DNA of 44,458 bases from Salinivirgaceae bacterium. Its GTDB lineage: Bacteria; Bacteroidota; Bacteroidia; Bacteroidales; SZUA-534. The stretch covers positions 1 to 44,458 of the forward strand of contig JAQICC010000345.1 of the NCBI GenBank assembly GCA_027858735.1, written 5' to 3'. The position numbers were made by a program, and so were the translations under genes. Shown one piece after another: positions 1 through 12,300 of this stretch. The number at the start of each line of letters is the position of its first letter. The first letter of the stretch is position 1. The notes beneath the pieces were generated by a model. It saw only the letters and a list, made by a program, of their open reading frames with translations. It made no database searches and was not told where the DNA came from.

Positions 1-34
1 AAATTCGAGGCGTGTGAAAAATTCAAACCGCAGT

Positions 35-140
35 CCCGATATAGCTTTTGTAAGGTTTTTATATAAAAACCAACAAAAAGCAGATTCGGGATGAGGATTT
101 GGATTTTGAGCGACAACAGTTTGCCCCGATTATTTCGGGG
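35..140. repeat. Two tandem palindromic hairpins upstream of the LOG gene
   Basis: Bases 35-90 fold into a long imperfect hairpin. CCCGA (35-39) pairs with TCGGG (86-90), GCTTTTGT pairs with ACAAAAAGC, and an 18-bp perfect palindrome sits at the centre (54-71). A second hairpin, CCCCGA/TCGGGG, lies at 124-140. No gene is recognisable in 1-296. The CCCGA..TCGGG core recurs in other intergenic repeats of the window (about 1085, 22018, 22160), so this is probably a palindromic intergenic repeat. It could also serve as a terminator for a gene left of the window. Confidence 0.5.
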
Positions 141-262
141 AAGAAGTTGGACTTTACGAGACAAACTCTAAATAATACCTCAACCTGATAAAAAATTATA
201 TCCAACAAACTGAATTCGATAATTCATGAAAACAAATATTAAACAGTTTCAATATATTTACT

Positions 263-270
263 TACTTTGT
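263..270 (+). promoter_or_regulatory. Candidate -7 promoter element for the LOG-family gene
   Basis: The stretch TACTTTGT lies 27 bases before the ATG at 297 and resembles the Bacteroidota -7 element TAnnTTTG, with one base of spacing missing. There is no clear TTTG -33 box; a TTTC is present at about 247. It is a weak call based on position and partial match only. Confidence 0.3.
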
Positions 271-296
271 TTTAAACACTTTAAGTAATATTTAAT

Positions 297-902
297 ATGA
301 AACAAATATGTGTGTATTGTAGTTCAAATTTAGGTGCAAATGGCCAATATATTGAAGTGGCGAATAGACTTGGAACTCTTTTGGCAAAACAAAAACTCGA
401 TTTAGTATATGGTGGAGCCAATGTTGGATTAATGCGTGCAACAGCTGAAAAGGTGCTGGAGTATGGTGGTAAAGTTACAGGAGTTATCACCCATTTTTTA
501 GCAGAAAAACACTTAACCCAACAAAACATTACCCAATTGATTACTGTTGAAACCATGCAAGAACGCAAAGCCAAAATGGCTGAACTAGCTGATGGTTTTA
601 TTGTTTTGCCCGGTGGTTTTGGAACACTGGAAGAGTTGTTTGAAATTTTAACTGCCGGACAATTAGGTTTTCATAGCAAACCTGTGGCTATTATAAATAC
701 AAATAATTATTATAGTTTATTAAAGCAACAGCTTGAACTAATGGTTCAAGAAAAAATGCTTTTAGAACCTCATGCTCATATTGCACAATTTGTTGAAACT
801 CCTGAACAAGCTATTGAGGCATTGTATAAATATGAAGCCCCGGTAATTGAGAAATGGATTGATAACATAAGAAAAGAAAACGGACATTCCGTGAATGAAT
901 AA
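297..902 (+). CDS. LOG family protein (TIGR00730-type nucleotide phosphoribohydrolase)
   Basis: This 201-residue protein has the hallmarks of the LOG ('lonely guy') family, Rossmann-fold enzymes that hydrolyse nucleoside 5'-monophosphates (cytokinin ribotides in plants and some bacteria) to free base and ribose 5-phosphate. Visible motifs are the glycine-rich stretch YGGANVGLM (38-46), the conserved Arg of TMQERK (R90), and the signature PGGFGTLEE (105-113), whose glutamates lie in the active site. The length is normal for the family. The ATG follows an AT-rich leader with no Shine-Dalgarno, as is usual in this phylum. It appears monocistronic, with only repeats downstream. The true substrate cannot be told from sequence; bacterial members may act on AMP or related nucleotides. 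Confidence 0.9.
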   Translation: MKQICVYCSSNLGANGQYIEVANRLGTLLAKQKLDLVYGGANVGLMRATAEKVLEYGGKVTGVITHFLAEKHLTQQNITQLITVETMQERKAKMAELADGFIVLPGGFGTLEELFEILTAGQLGFHSKPVAIINTNNYYSLLKQQLELMVQEKMLLEPHAHIAQFVETPEQAIEALYKYEAPVIEKWIDNIRKENGHSVNE

Positions 903-1260
903 ATGATTTAATGCCTCAAATAAATGATTTTTGGTTATCCTATATTAGACCTATTTGTTTAAAATTATGTTATGCTTAATTAAGTCATTTGGCTAAAATC
1001 GGATCACTTGACATTTCCGGTGGTGTAAAAGAATTAAAAAAATGAGATAAATAAAACTTTTTTTTAATTAGCTCTGAATAGCCTGCCCCGAATTTATTTC
1101 GGGGAGCTAAATGTAAAAGCATAGGGCAAAACTGAGCCTTGTGAAGTTTTACCCTATGTTATAACATAAGATCAAGGACTGTAAGTCCGACATGTATTTT
1201 CAACCCTTCATATGAAATTTTAATGTATTATGCCTCAATCATTATCTTAAGTTTATATTC

Positions 1261-1392
1261 ATTGGTGTAACGTGAATTAAAAAGATTGTATTCCAAATAA
1301 TTATAAGTACTAATATGATAAATTTCGTTTTCAAATACCATGAAATATAATCATATCATTTTGTATGCCACGTGCTCGTGAGGGTTTCATAT
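1261..1392 (+). repeat. Dispersed palindromic repeat, copy 1
   Basis: This stretch matches 39291-39412 over about 125 bases by eye, with landmarks in the same order: ATT(g/c)GTGTAA, GGTTGTATT-like, CAAATAATT, AATTTCGTTTTCAAATA, and a hairpin made of ATGAAA and GAGGGTTTCAT. Here it sits directly before the broken transposase, where the N-terminal codons would be expected. It is therefore probably an end of that element, or a separate repeat that replaced its 5' part. Confidence 0.55.
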
Positions 1393-2141
1393 AGTATTTT
1401 CAACCAAAAACGGTGAAAATATTATAAATAAGAGCATACAAGATGAATTACATAGTTATATTATTGGAATACTTTAAAATATTGGATCCTATACAAATGA
1501 AGTGTATGCCAATTCTGATCACATTCATATATTATGCACTTTACCTCGTACTATTACTATAACAATGCTAATTTCTAAAATAAAAACATCTTCAAGTAAA
1601 TGGTTAAAACAAAAAGGCTTGGATACCCTTCATTGGCAAGATGCCTGCCTGCAAAAGGCCGTAATGTCATTTACTTAAGTAATTTTGATCTAGTATTAAC
1701 CCTCAGTCCGCCGCAGCTTACATCTCACCCAAATGGAGCATTGCAGCCTTTTAGTTGTAGTATTTTATTGTTGGTAATGAAATTGTCAATTGAGTTTTAT
1801 TCCCCCTCTGGCTGTCGCCATCTCCCCCAGGGGCGAACTGTAATTGTGAGCGGGCTACTACACCGGAAAGTTTTGTGGTATCTATAATCAGAGCTAAGTC
1901 TTCCCTTGGGGCAGTGCCTGAATGGCGATGGGGGAATTAATATTCTAAAGCCCTAAGTAAGTGGCATTTGTAAAGGCAGGGGTATGCAGTTTTCTCAGTT
2001 AGTTCTTCAAAAGTATCTGTGGTTAAAAAATATATAGAAACACAAGAAGCATATCATTCAAAAACATCATTTAAAGATAAGCTTCGAAAATTCTTCACTG
2101 AATACAAAATTGATTTTGATGAAAAATATTTATGGGATTAG
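1393..2141 (+). pseudogene. IS200-like Y1 transposase, disrupted
   Basis: Translation in the reading frame through 1393-1643 gives an IS200-like core: VFSTKN at the start, then DHIHIL (the HUH metal-binding motif, at about 1518-1535) and the family-typical SSSKWLKQKGLDTLHWQD. The frame carries a TAA at 1475-1477 and lacks an N-terminus. It then runs into a 337-bp insertion at 1644-1980. Immediately after the insertion the protein resumes as GYAVFSVSSSKVSVVKKYIE, containing the likely catalytic Tyr of KKYIE, and ends in DEKYLWD at TAG 2139-2141. Joining the halves restores WQDG-YAVFSVS, the expected family sequence. The gene has therefore been inactivated by truncation, a nonsense mutation and an insertion. 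Confidence 0.85.
1644..1980. mobile_element. MITE-like 337-bp insertion with imperfect terminal inverted repeats
   Basis: The insertion point is read directly from the interrupted transposase. The termini are CCTGCCT...AATGTCATTTACTTA on the left and the inverse of CCTGCCT...AATGCCACTTACTTA on the right. The interior holds a second palindrome: TTCCCCC...GTCGCCAT near 1800-1825 pairs with ATGGCGATGGGGGAA near 1921-1937. No protein is encoded, so mobilisation would have to be in trans. No clear target-site duplication is visible. An open reading frame across the left junction (1600-1887) is an artefact. Confidence 0.7.
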
Positions 2142-2377
2142 TTGATACATGCCGGACTTACAGTCCTTGATCTTATTTATCATTTTATATAGGGTTTTAT
2201 TTTCGAAAAAGCTCAAAAACACCCTATGCTAGTACATAAATGCCTTTCAGGCAAAATTTTATTATCCACCAGAATTAGCAAGTTATCCCTAAAATCATCG
2301 TAAAATCGTAAAAGTTAATACAAGGAATTGCCCAAAAAGAGGATATTCATGAATAATTAAAAACCGTAACAAGCCTA

Positions 2378-3358
2378 CTAAAACTCAGGGCAAGGTATTG
2401 GTTTATATTTCTTTTTAAGGGGTTTGGTTGAACCTATCATATAAATAACGCTAACCTCATGACTACCACCAGTACGTGAAATTAATTTACCAATAGACAT
2501 GTCATAACTATAGCTAAAAACAAAGTCGTTGTATTTTACTCCAACTAAATAGATCAGTGCATCAGGAGCAATGTACTTGTTACCAAATGGAATACCGCGG
2601 TACCATAAACCTATAATTATCGGTTTTCTATTGTAGTACCCTCCTAATTCAAGTTGGTGAAGGGACGATTGGTATCTATAATTCATGGCAACATGTATAA
2701 ATTCTTCACTCTTATTCCGAAGTCTTCGTTTAATATGATATTTTGCACCTCCAAACACTGAGATTTTCATATTGGTATACCTTAAATCGCTCCTAAGTAT
2801 CGGAGAAAGAGACATAAGATGATCAACATTAGCACCTAACCAATAGTTTTCAAGATACCCTAAAATAGAAACAGCAAAATCGGCATGTTGTACTTTAATT
2901 TCGGGTAAAACTTCAGATGTTGGCCCCACAACTTCGCCCTCAAAATACATATCTGAAAAAGTTAAGTTGCTTTGCATGGTGCGGGAATGATAATAAGCCG
3001 ATAGTCCTGGTTGAAAGTAAAAATCTTTACTAATTTTTACTTTATAAGAATAGACCGCTCCAACATCATTGGTTAAAAGTTTACCTCCCCCTGCATTATC
3101 AGAAATAAAAAACATGCCAATACCACTGTTTATACCTTCAAAATAATGATCGGCAGAGAACCCATAAGTGCGAAAAACACCCGGTACTTTTGGCCATTGA
3201 TCGCGAATATTTATATTAAACCTTGGTCCTTGAGAGCTTCCGGCAAATGACGGTGCCAGATTTAACGGGTTTGCATAAAACTGCGAAAAATGTGCATCCT
3301 GACCATTTGAACAAAAAGCAAAGCCTATGAGCACTATTAAAAATGCAATCTTTTTCAT
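2378..3358 (-). CDS. Type IX secretion system membrane protein, PorP/SprF family
   Basis: The 326-residue product begins with a signal peptide (about 1-19, ending near NGQ) followed by the family signature HFSQFYANPLNLAPSFAG. The rest consists of alternating beta segments expected of an outer-membrane barrel. PorP/SprF proteins attach to the T9SS and are needed for secretion or surface anchoring of cargo with type B C-terminal domains; SprF serves the giant adhesin SprB in Flavobacterium. Its start codon lies one base after the stop codon of the upstream 5765-residue protein (TAG-T-ATG), so the two are almost certainly co-transcribed and translationally coupled. I infer that it is the dedicated partner of that protein. 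No strong terminator is visible downstream. Confidence 0.92.
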   Translation of the reverse strand: MKKIAFLIVLIGFAFCSNGQDAHFSQFYANPLNLAPSFAGSSQGPRFNINIRDQWPKVPGVFRTYGFSADHYFEGINSGIGMFFISDNAGGGKLLTNDVGAVYSYKVKISKDFYFQPGLSAYYHSRTMQSNLTFSDMYFEGEVVGPTSEVLPEIKVQHADFAVSILGYLENYWLGANVDHLMSLSPILRSDLRYTNMKISVFGGAKYHIKRRLRNKSEEFIHVAMNYRYQSSLHQLELGGYYNRKPIIIGLWYRGIPFGNKYIAPDALIYLVGVKYNDFVFSYSYDMSIGKLISRTGGSHEVSVIYMIGSTKPLKKKYKPIPCPEF

Positions 3359-3359
3359 A

Positions 3360-6300
3360 CTAATGCTCTTTTACAATTAGTAATACATTACCTGTCTTTT
3401 TAAATGGCTGACCATTATTATATTTTCCTTGAACCAAGTAAACATAAACATCGTTGGGTTGCATTTTGTTTTTATAATAACCATCCCACCCTATATCAAC
3501 ATCTGTGGTTCTGAATACCATAACCCCAATTCTATTATAAACATAGAATTCATAGTCAAAAAGCTCACCATTCACTATCATAGGATAAAACACATCATTC
3601 GACCTATCCGTTTCATCGTAAACTCCACCACTTCCACCTCCAGGGTTTGGAGAAAATGCATCGGGGAAAATAAAATTGCTTCTGGGTAATACATGCACTA
3701 TCTCAAAGAGTGTGGTATCATCAGTACAACCTTCGCTTGAGGTAACTTTCAGCGTTATATCTTGCCATCCTGTATCAGCAAAGGCATACTGCGGTGTCCA
3801 ATCATTTATATAAACGCCGTCTTTATGAAAAAACCATTGACTGCTATCAGCATTTATAGAGTAATTAAAACAACTGATATTTTCTCCAGGAATATATACG
3901 GTTTTTGGAGCCACATCAAAATCAGCAAATGGATTTTCATATACTGTTATAAAAGTATCTTTAGTAACAGTCATTCCTAAAGGTGCTGTAGCCGTTAAAA
4001 CAACTTTATAAGCTCCGGCTTCATTATATACATGATAACTGCTTTGATCATTTGTGGTTTCCCCATCGCCGAAATCCCAAGAATATGGCGCGCCACCTAT
4101 AGAGGTATTGATAAAATTAACCAACATAGGAGGACAACCTTTAACCGATGAAGGATCAAAATCGGCCTGAGGCATGACTACATAGTTAATAACAATATCA
4201 TCGTAAGATGTACAACCTTTATTGGTAATAGTCCAGGTAAATATGTTGGCTCCCGATCCCAATCCATTAACTAAAGTTTCAAAACTATTGGCAGTTTCAA
4301 TGGTTGCCGGGCTTGCAGACACCTCCCACATACCAGAGCCTTGAGCAGGATTATTCGCAATTAACTGGGTATAAGGCGTATTCACTGTTTGATCTACTCC
4401 AGCATCCACATATTCATAATTATTGGTAACAATAACATCGTCATAAAGTATGCAATTCTTATTGGTTATTGTCCATCGGAATGTATTGTCGTTAAATTTT
4501 ATTCTATTCACAATGGTTTGATTTGAACTGGCATCATCAATAACAGCATCACCGCTTACAAGCGACCATACTCCAACCCCTACCGTTGGAGGATCGGCAA
4601 ACAAACGGACCGAATCGCCACATACTTCTGTATCGTAGCCCGCATTAGGTGTACTTGGCTGATTGTTGGTTAAAGTTATTTCATCGTTTGAGTAACACCC
4701 ATCAAGACTAATAGTCCAGCGTAAGGTACTTTCGCCCAAACCTACAGATGTAACCTCCGAATTAGGTATGTTTGTATTTAGGATATCTGCTGAACCAGAA
4801 ACCAATACCCACTCCCCAGTGCCAACTAAAGGTGAATTTGCTGCTAAATTTGTTTTAGCGCTACACAATATCTGATCAGCTCCGGCAATTGCAGGTGTAG
4901 GAATTGAACTTGTAATTATTACCGTATCAATAACATGACAATCGGAACTGGTTACTGTCCATTTTAAAAAATTATCTCCTTTGCCCAAATTCCTGATAAT
5001 GGTTTCATTACTTGAAGCATCATCGAAGTTTCCCGATCCGCTAATTATTGTCCATTGCCCTAATCCTATTGTTGCTGCTGTGGCAGATAGAGCTGTGGAA
5101 TCGGAGCAAACAGTTTGATCATTGCCTCCAAATACATTGATAGGATAATTACTGGTTATAACCATTTCATCGTAAGAGTAACATTCCTTTTCAGTAATAG
5201 TCCAACGAAGTGTATTTTCACCAACCCCTAATCCTGAAATTGTTGTTCTTGAATCGGTTGAATCATCAAAAATCCCGGATCCACCCATTACAACCCATTG
5301 CCCTGTCCCATAAATAGGAGTATTTCCCCTTAGCTGTGTTTCTCTTCCACAAACTGCTTGATCCTCTCCAGCCAATGCATTTGTGGGTTTATTATTGGTA
5401 ACAACAACATCATCGTAGGCAATACAACCACTATTTTCTATTGTCCAACGAAGTTGATTTTTCCCATTTGATAGGCTTTTCACCATGGTATTCGGATCGT
5501 TTTGATTTTCAAACGCAGCACCACTAGCACCTACAATACTCCAAGTACCAACACCTGGTTCCGGATTTGAAGCGAGCAGTTCAAACTCATCGCTACATAA
5601 AATAATATCTTTACCAGCATCCGAGGTTATGTAATTATTTGAGACTGTTAGTTCATTATATTCTGCACAACCATTTTTAGTTATTGTCCACCTATAAATA
5701 TTTGTGCCATAAGATATGTTAGATACGAATGAATTTTGCAACGTATTTTCACTAAACTCACCTGATCCACTTCGCACAGTCCACAAACCATTGCCTTGTG
5801 TAGCTCTATTTGCATCCAATGTAATTGTATCGGTACAAATATTAAGATCATATCCGGCTTGTGGCGTTGTTGGATTGTTATTAACAATAACAACATCGTC
5901 TACTGAGAAACAAGTACCTTTTGTAATTGTATAGCGCATTATATTGGTATCGGAAGCAAGTCCCGATACAGAGTTACCCACAATACCACCTTTACCTGAA
6001 AATACACTCCATGATGCAGCCCCCACAGTTGGGGTATTGGGAAGCAATGATGTTGAATCAAAGCATATGGTCTGATCAAGCCCTGCATTTGCCTGTGTTG
6101 GTGTATTATTAGTAATGGTTACAAAATCTTCAGAAACACATCTTTCATTTATTATTTGCCATTTAAGTAAATTATCGCCTTGCCCAATATTCGTAAACAT
6201 TGAGTTTTCTAAAGAATCAATAAGCTCGCCCTGCCCACTACTTATTATCCATTTTCCGATTCCATAAATGGGTGTATTAGCTGATAGTTGTATGGAGTTA

Positions 6301-9300
6301 TTGCAAATAGTAACATCAGAGCCTGCATTGGCTTGAGTAGGCTGTTTGTTTACAATTAAAACAGAATCGGATTTGCTTGCTATGTATGAAGTACTTACGG
6401 TCCATCGTAACCAATTCTCTCCAGGTCCTAAGTTGGTAACTTCAGTTTCATGGTTTGTATGATCCGCAAAATTAGCTTTTGACCCGCTAATAACACTCCA
6501 TTCTCCTTTAAAAATACCAGGGCTATCAGCACTTAACTTTGTACTATTTTTACAAATTATTTGATTATCACCTGCCTCTGGGTCATCAAGTATATTATTT
6601 ACAATTATTACAGTATCAGAAAGTGGGCATAAATTTTTACGTTTAACGGTCCAAACAAATTTATTTTCACCTTGTTGAATATTTTCAACCTCTGTTTTAG
6701 GATTATTGGGTTCCACAAAACTACCTCCTCCTCCAATTACTCCCCACGTACCAAAAGTTTCATCCTCAGGAATATCGGCATCCATATCAGCTCTGTCTGA
6801 TTCATTTATTTGATCGACTCCTGCATAAGGTGGATATGGTAAATAGTTAAAAAGGTTAACCGTATCGGCACTAATACAACCACGATTTGTAACCACCCAC
6901 ACAAATACATTTGTATCTTGATTAAGCCTTTCAACAAAACTTGATGGAGAATTGATTGATTGAATCAGTCCTGTTCCGCTACCCGGAACTACACTCCATG
7001 ATGCCCCACTAAGGGGTGCCATGGCATTAAAATTGGTGGAGTCGGAACACAATACCTGATCGACACCGGCATTCACAAAAACAGTATTGTTATAAATTTC
7101 AACGGTATCGGTATTAGGACACCCGTTAACATCAGTAACTGTCCATGTTAATATGTTATTACCACGTCCTATTGCTGTCAATTGGGTGTTTGGTTTGGCT
7201 TGGTCTTCAAAAGTAACTGCACCATCTTCTAAAGTCCAAAGACCTGTACCTCCTGATGGTACACTGTTTCCATCAAGTATGGTTGCATTGGTACAAAGGT
7301 TTTGTTCTGTACCGGCTTCAACATTAGGTAAATCGTAAGCGGTAACATCCATACTTAGCGTATTGCTTACACCACAAGCATTTTTACCATAAACAGTTAT
7401 TTGATCAGATATGGCCGATGTTCCATAATTCACTACTAATTGTCGGGTAGTTTCACCCGATGCAATAGTGCCTCCAACCGGAATGCTCCAAACATATTCT
7501 GAAGCATTTGTTATTTCATCCACTTCATAAAGCACTCCTTTTTGATTTACACAAATGGTATTGTCGCCAGTTAAATTTGATGCTGATCCCGGCAATGGGT
7601 TAACCGAAACTGAGAATAAAGCCGAAGTACCTCCCACGCCACAGTCATTTTCAGCGTAAACTGAAATATCAACATTAGAAGCTGTTAAACTGACATCAAC
7701 TGTAATTGTTCTGGAATTATCGCCTGAAACGATGGTAAAACCTGTCGGTAATATCCAATTATAACTTGTAGCGTTAGCAATGGCCGCAACACTATAGGTA
7801 ACACCCGCTTCTCCCTGGCACACTTGACTAGAACCACTTACAAGACCTGCATTACCTGGTAATGGATTCTCACCAACAGTAACGCTACCGTTCATTAAAG
7901 TGCGACAATTTGTTGTTGTATTGTATGCATAAACAGTATATCGACCTGTGTCAGCTCGAAAGCCAAAGCTTATGGAATCTCCATCGCCCAATTTATCCAG
8001 AATTAAAGTAGTTTCATCTAACCAAAGTTCGTAATTGGCTGTTGTTTGTGAATTCGATAAGGTTACTTCAACGCCACTTGTACCTTCGCAGAAACTACCA
8101 CCCCCCTCAACTGTGTATTTAACGGGTAGCGGTGCAATGGCTAGAGTACCTGTAACTTCAGGACTTTCACAACCTTTGATAGTTTGCGTTGCATAATAAG
8201 TATAGATGCCGTCATTCGTTTCTAATGATTGGTATGTAGTTTCCGTTGAAATAACTGAACCAGTAATATTTTTATACCAATTAATTTTAGAACCCACCGC
8301 AGTAAATGTTGGATTAACATCTCCCTCGCAAACTTCAAGTGCATCATCAACCAATGAAGGAATGGCAGGAATAGAATTTATTACATACTTGGTTGCTGCT
8401 TGATTACTTTCGCAATTATTGGCATCGGTTTGGGTTGCATAGTAGGTATATGTTCCAACTGCTGATTCTGTTGGAATATAGTTTGTTGCCTGAATTAGAA
8501 ATGCGCTTGTATTATCGTACCAGTTAATAGTAGTCCCGATAGCCGAAATATTCACATTGGCATCATCAAAACATACCGAATCACCAATGGTTACCGGTGC
8601 GTCAGGCAAGGCATTTATAGTTAATATTACCTCAGTAGCTGAGGTGCTTTCGCAACCATTCGTGCCGGTTGCTGTAGCATAATAGGCGTGATTACCTGCC
8701 TCCGTATCCACTGGAGTATAAGTATCACCGCTTCCAACAAAAAGCGATAAAGCTACATCGGCATACCATTCAATATTGGTACCCGATGTTTTTACAAAAG
8801 AAGGATTTGCAGTACCAAAACAAGTACTCGTATTCGGAATCAAAGGAATAGTTGCTGGGTCAATATCACTTTGAACTTCAATGTATTCAATGGTTGGACA
8901 ACCATTGGTATTATCGGTTACGGTTACAAAATAGTCGCCAGCAGCAAAAACCGAAGTAGTATATGAATTCGGGTTAGATATTGCACCCGGACCTGTCCAT
9001 GCATAACTAAAATCAGCATCCTGATTCACACTTATGGTAACTTCACCAACGGCACATGTAATTACTCCTGAAGGTGCAACTGGTGTAACAATCGGGTATA
9101 TCTTGTTATTAACAACAGTTATATCAACCGAAGTATCTCTACAATTCGTTACATTATTTTCAACAATCAGATTATAGATACCCGCAGAATTTACGGTAGC
9201 ATTAGCCGTAGTAGCTCCCCATATAGTTCCAGGAGTTGCCTTAATCCATTCGTAACTAACATCAGACATATTACTTACTGTGCCTGTTAGCTCAACGATA

Positions 9301-12300
9301 CCATCGGTACAGGTAATTTCATCAGGACTGGTATTCACATTTATTGTTGGATAAACAATATTATCATCTACATTAATAGTTTCGAAGTTACTGCAGCCAT
9401 TGTTTAAGTCAATAACAGTAACAGTATAATCGCCTATAGCATCTACCAACGGATTTAAGGTAGAGCCACCACTCACTATATGTGAACCAACACCTTCTGC
9501 CCAAGTTACTGTTCGCAATAACGAAGTAGTGCTAGCATATGCTTTAATAGCAACCTGAGTTTTTGAACAGGTGATATCTTCGGGGTTATCAAAAGTAATT
9601 ACCGGATCTACTCTATTTTGTTCAACCGTAATGCTTTGTACAGCTGCACACCCTGTACTAATTTGCTCAATGGTGACAGTATATGCGGCTGAAGTAGAAA
9701 CCGTAGGATTTATAATTGTTGTGCTAGAAGTAAAGGTTCCCGACGATGTCCAATTAATGGACTTATCTATACCCGGAATAGCAGGTGCATCGGCATACAG
9801 TTCGACTTCAAGTACACTACAAGTTAAAGTATCGGGATACTCATCGAAACTAATAATAGGAATTGAATTATCCTGATCTACATCGAATGATTTACTTGCC
9901 GGACAGCCAGATATATTATGCTTGCCGGTAACTGTATATTTACCTTTTGCATTTACTGTTACTGCAACCGTATTTTGACCGGTAACAATATTTCCGCCAT
10001 TAGTGGCAAGCCATGCATAACTTGCAGCATCGGTTGAACCGCTGGCATCTAATACCACAGTAGGATTGGTACAAGTAATATCCATGCCAGGGTCGGCTAT
10101 ATCCATTGTGGGAACTCTGGAATCTTTTGTAACCTCTGTCATATCGGACTTTGTACAACCATTTGCCGGATTGGTTACAGTAACTTTATATTCTGCAGCA
10201 GCATTTATAGTAGGCGTTGCCGAATTTATATTGGTAATATGGCTGCCTGCTAATGCTGTTTCCCAAAGCCATTGCCTGTTTAGTGTTGTTGATGATGCAG
10301 ATAGATTTAGTGTTGTTAAATTACACGATAATTCTGTAGGCCATGTAACTGGTAAAGCACCAAGATTAGGTGTAATTGTATCAATACCAATCACTAAATT
10401 GGTAACACTTGTTGTGGTACAACCATTGGGACCTGTTACTGTAAGTTGGAAAGTACCATCAGCATTTACGGTAGTTTCCCGACTTTCGTCATCACCAAAA
10501 GTTGCAGTACTTGGTCCAATTATAGACCATTTAAAGGTTGCTCCCGGAGTGTTTGAATTACCACTTATGGTTACTAAATCAATTTCACAAGTAATATTTG
10601 GGTAATTGCTTGTTAAGGCTGAAATATTTGGAGGTAGCTCATCAGAATCTACAAAAACATCTTTATTGCTTGAACAACCATTGGCGGCAGTTGCTTCAAT
10701 ATTATACCAACCACTTGCATTCACTGTAGGGTTTAATGAAGTTTCGGTACCTGCAACCACACCCGGTCCTGTCCACAATACCGTTCCAAAATCAACAGTA
10801 GCAGCCAGTTCAGGAGTTGGATCAGTACACGTAATTTCATAGCCACTACCTACAATATTAATGGTTGGTTCTAGTAAATCATCAGTAATAACAACTTCAC
10901 TAGTATCTTTACAACCTGTAGTATTATTCGTTGCAATTAGCTCATAAGTACCATCTTGGGTAATTACTGCAATATCGCTTGTTCCACCTGTTTTTATATT
11001 ACCATCACTGGTATTCCAAATATAATCGTTAGCATCAGTTGTTGTCGATGCATCAAGTGTAATGGTATCGCGTGAACAAGTTATTATTGTTGATGGATAA
11101 GATATGTTTATAACTGGCTTAGTTAATAGCTCATTCACTTCAACATCTGCATCTTGAAAACAACCCGTAATTGGATGTGTTGCCCTAACCGTATAGGTAC
11201 CTTGTTTATTTACATAAGGATTGGCAATTTCATCATCGCTTATGGTTGCGCCGACAATGGCTGTGGTCCATTTATAAGTTGCTCCTGCAACAGCAAATGC
11301 TTCAATTTGAACAAATGAAACATTGCATGTTAAGGAATCGGTCGCAATTGGTGTTACTGTTAATCCAGGCGATGTAAGTATCTCTTCAACTAAAACTGAA
11401 GTTGAATTGGTACAGCCACTTGTGCCGTTTTCAACCAATAATTGAAAAGTACCGGGACCATTAACCGTAGCAGTAGGTACATTAGTTGGCGGAACCAAGC
11501 TTCCTGAACCCAAAATTTTAGACCAAGTATAAGTATCGGCTACAGCGGAGCTGCCAGTAAGCGTTACTGTTGTACGAGTACATGTAAGATCTAAAGGAGT
11601 TGCAATTGCAACATCAGGTGTCACCGTGTCGGGCACTACAGTTTCATTATTCTGCCCGGTACAACCATTTGGTGCAGTACCTGTAACAACAAAATTACCG
11701 GGTTGATTCACCGTTACAAAGGCATTCGTGCTAGGTGGTACAATACCTACTCCTGCCCAACTAAATGTAGTTCCAGCTATATCAGATGTTGCGGTAATAA
11801 CTTCCGTAACATCATCACACGATATTTTATAGGTATCGGGAACAATTGAAATTACAGGATCTGTATTATTCTGGGTAATTGCATAGGGTGCAGATGTTGA
11901 TTCACAGCCAGTTAATACATTCTTAGCAACCAAAGTATAGTTACCCCCTGCATCAACATTTATAGTATTTGAACCTTGACCGGACACAATATTTCCGCCT
12001 GGAGAATTAGTCCATGAATAACTAAATGCGTTTGTAGTTGCAGAAGCATTTATATTTATATCAGGATCGGTACAAGTAATTTCAGTAACTGTTGATGTTA
12101 TGCTTATGCCCGGATAAATTTTATTTTCTAATACTGTTACATCTGCTGAATCTTTACATTTGCTTGTTGCATGAGTAACAATAACTTTATAAATTCCTGC
12201 TGCATTTACCATTGGGTTAGGCGCTGTAGTATTTGAAATGCTACCTCCAGTACCCGTCGACCAACTATAGGTTGAACCTACAGGTGCAGCTGTTGCCTCA

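Larger units (their letters stand above)
1117..2240. mobile_element. Decayed IS200/RAYT-like element bounded by ~110-bp inverted repeats
   Basis: The left end has a hairpin (CATAGGG at 1120-1126 with CCCTATG at 1152-1158) followed by a conserved arm at 1167-1196. The right end carries the same arm in inverse orientation (2145-2175), followed by a matching hairpin (TATAGGG at 2188-2194 with CCCTAT at 2222-2227). The shared arm contains its own perfect palindrome, GGACT-GTA-AGTCC (1176-1188). Between the arms lies a broken Y1 (HUH) transposase. Hairpin ends are typical of IS200/IS605 and REP/RAYT elements, whose transposases recognise folded single strands. The inverted arrangement on both sides favours a RAYT-like unit. 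Outer limits are approximate. Confidence 0.65.
903..2377. other. Gene-free region composed of repeats and a dead transposable element
   Basis: No intact gene is found in this 1.5 kb. From left to right it holds a CCCCGAA/TTCGGGG hairpin (about 1085-1104), the left inverted repeat of a decayed element (1117-1196), a dispersed repeat (1261-1392), transposase remnants (1393-1643 and 1981-2141) split by a MITE-like insertion (1644-1980), and the right inverted repeat (2145-2240). The last ~140 bases before the end of the porP/sprF gene show nothing recognisable apart from a small hairpin TGCCT/AGGCA at about 2242-2254. Confidence 0.7.

Noticed and set aside
1600-1887. 95-codon open frame on the plus strand
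   Set aside because: It begins in the transposase remnant and crosses into the inserted MITE-like element, so it is a junction artefact.
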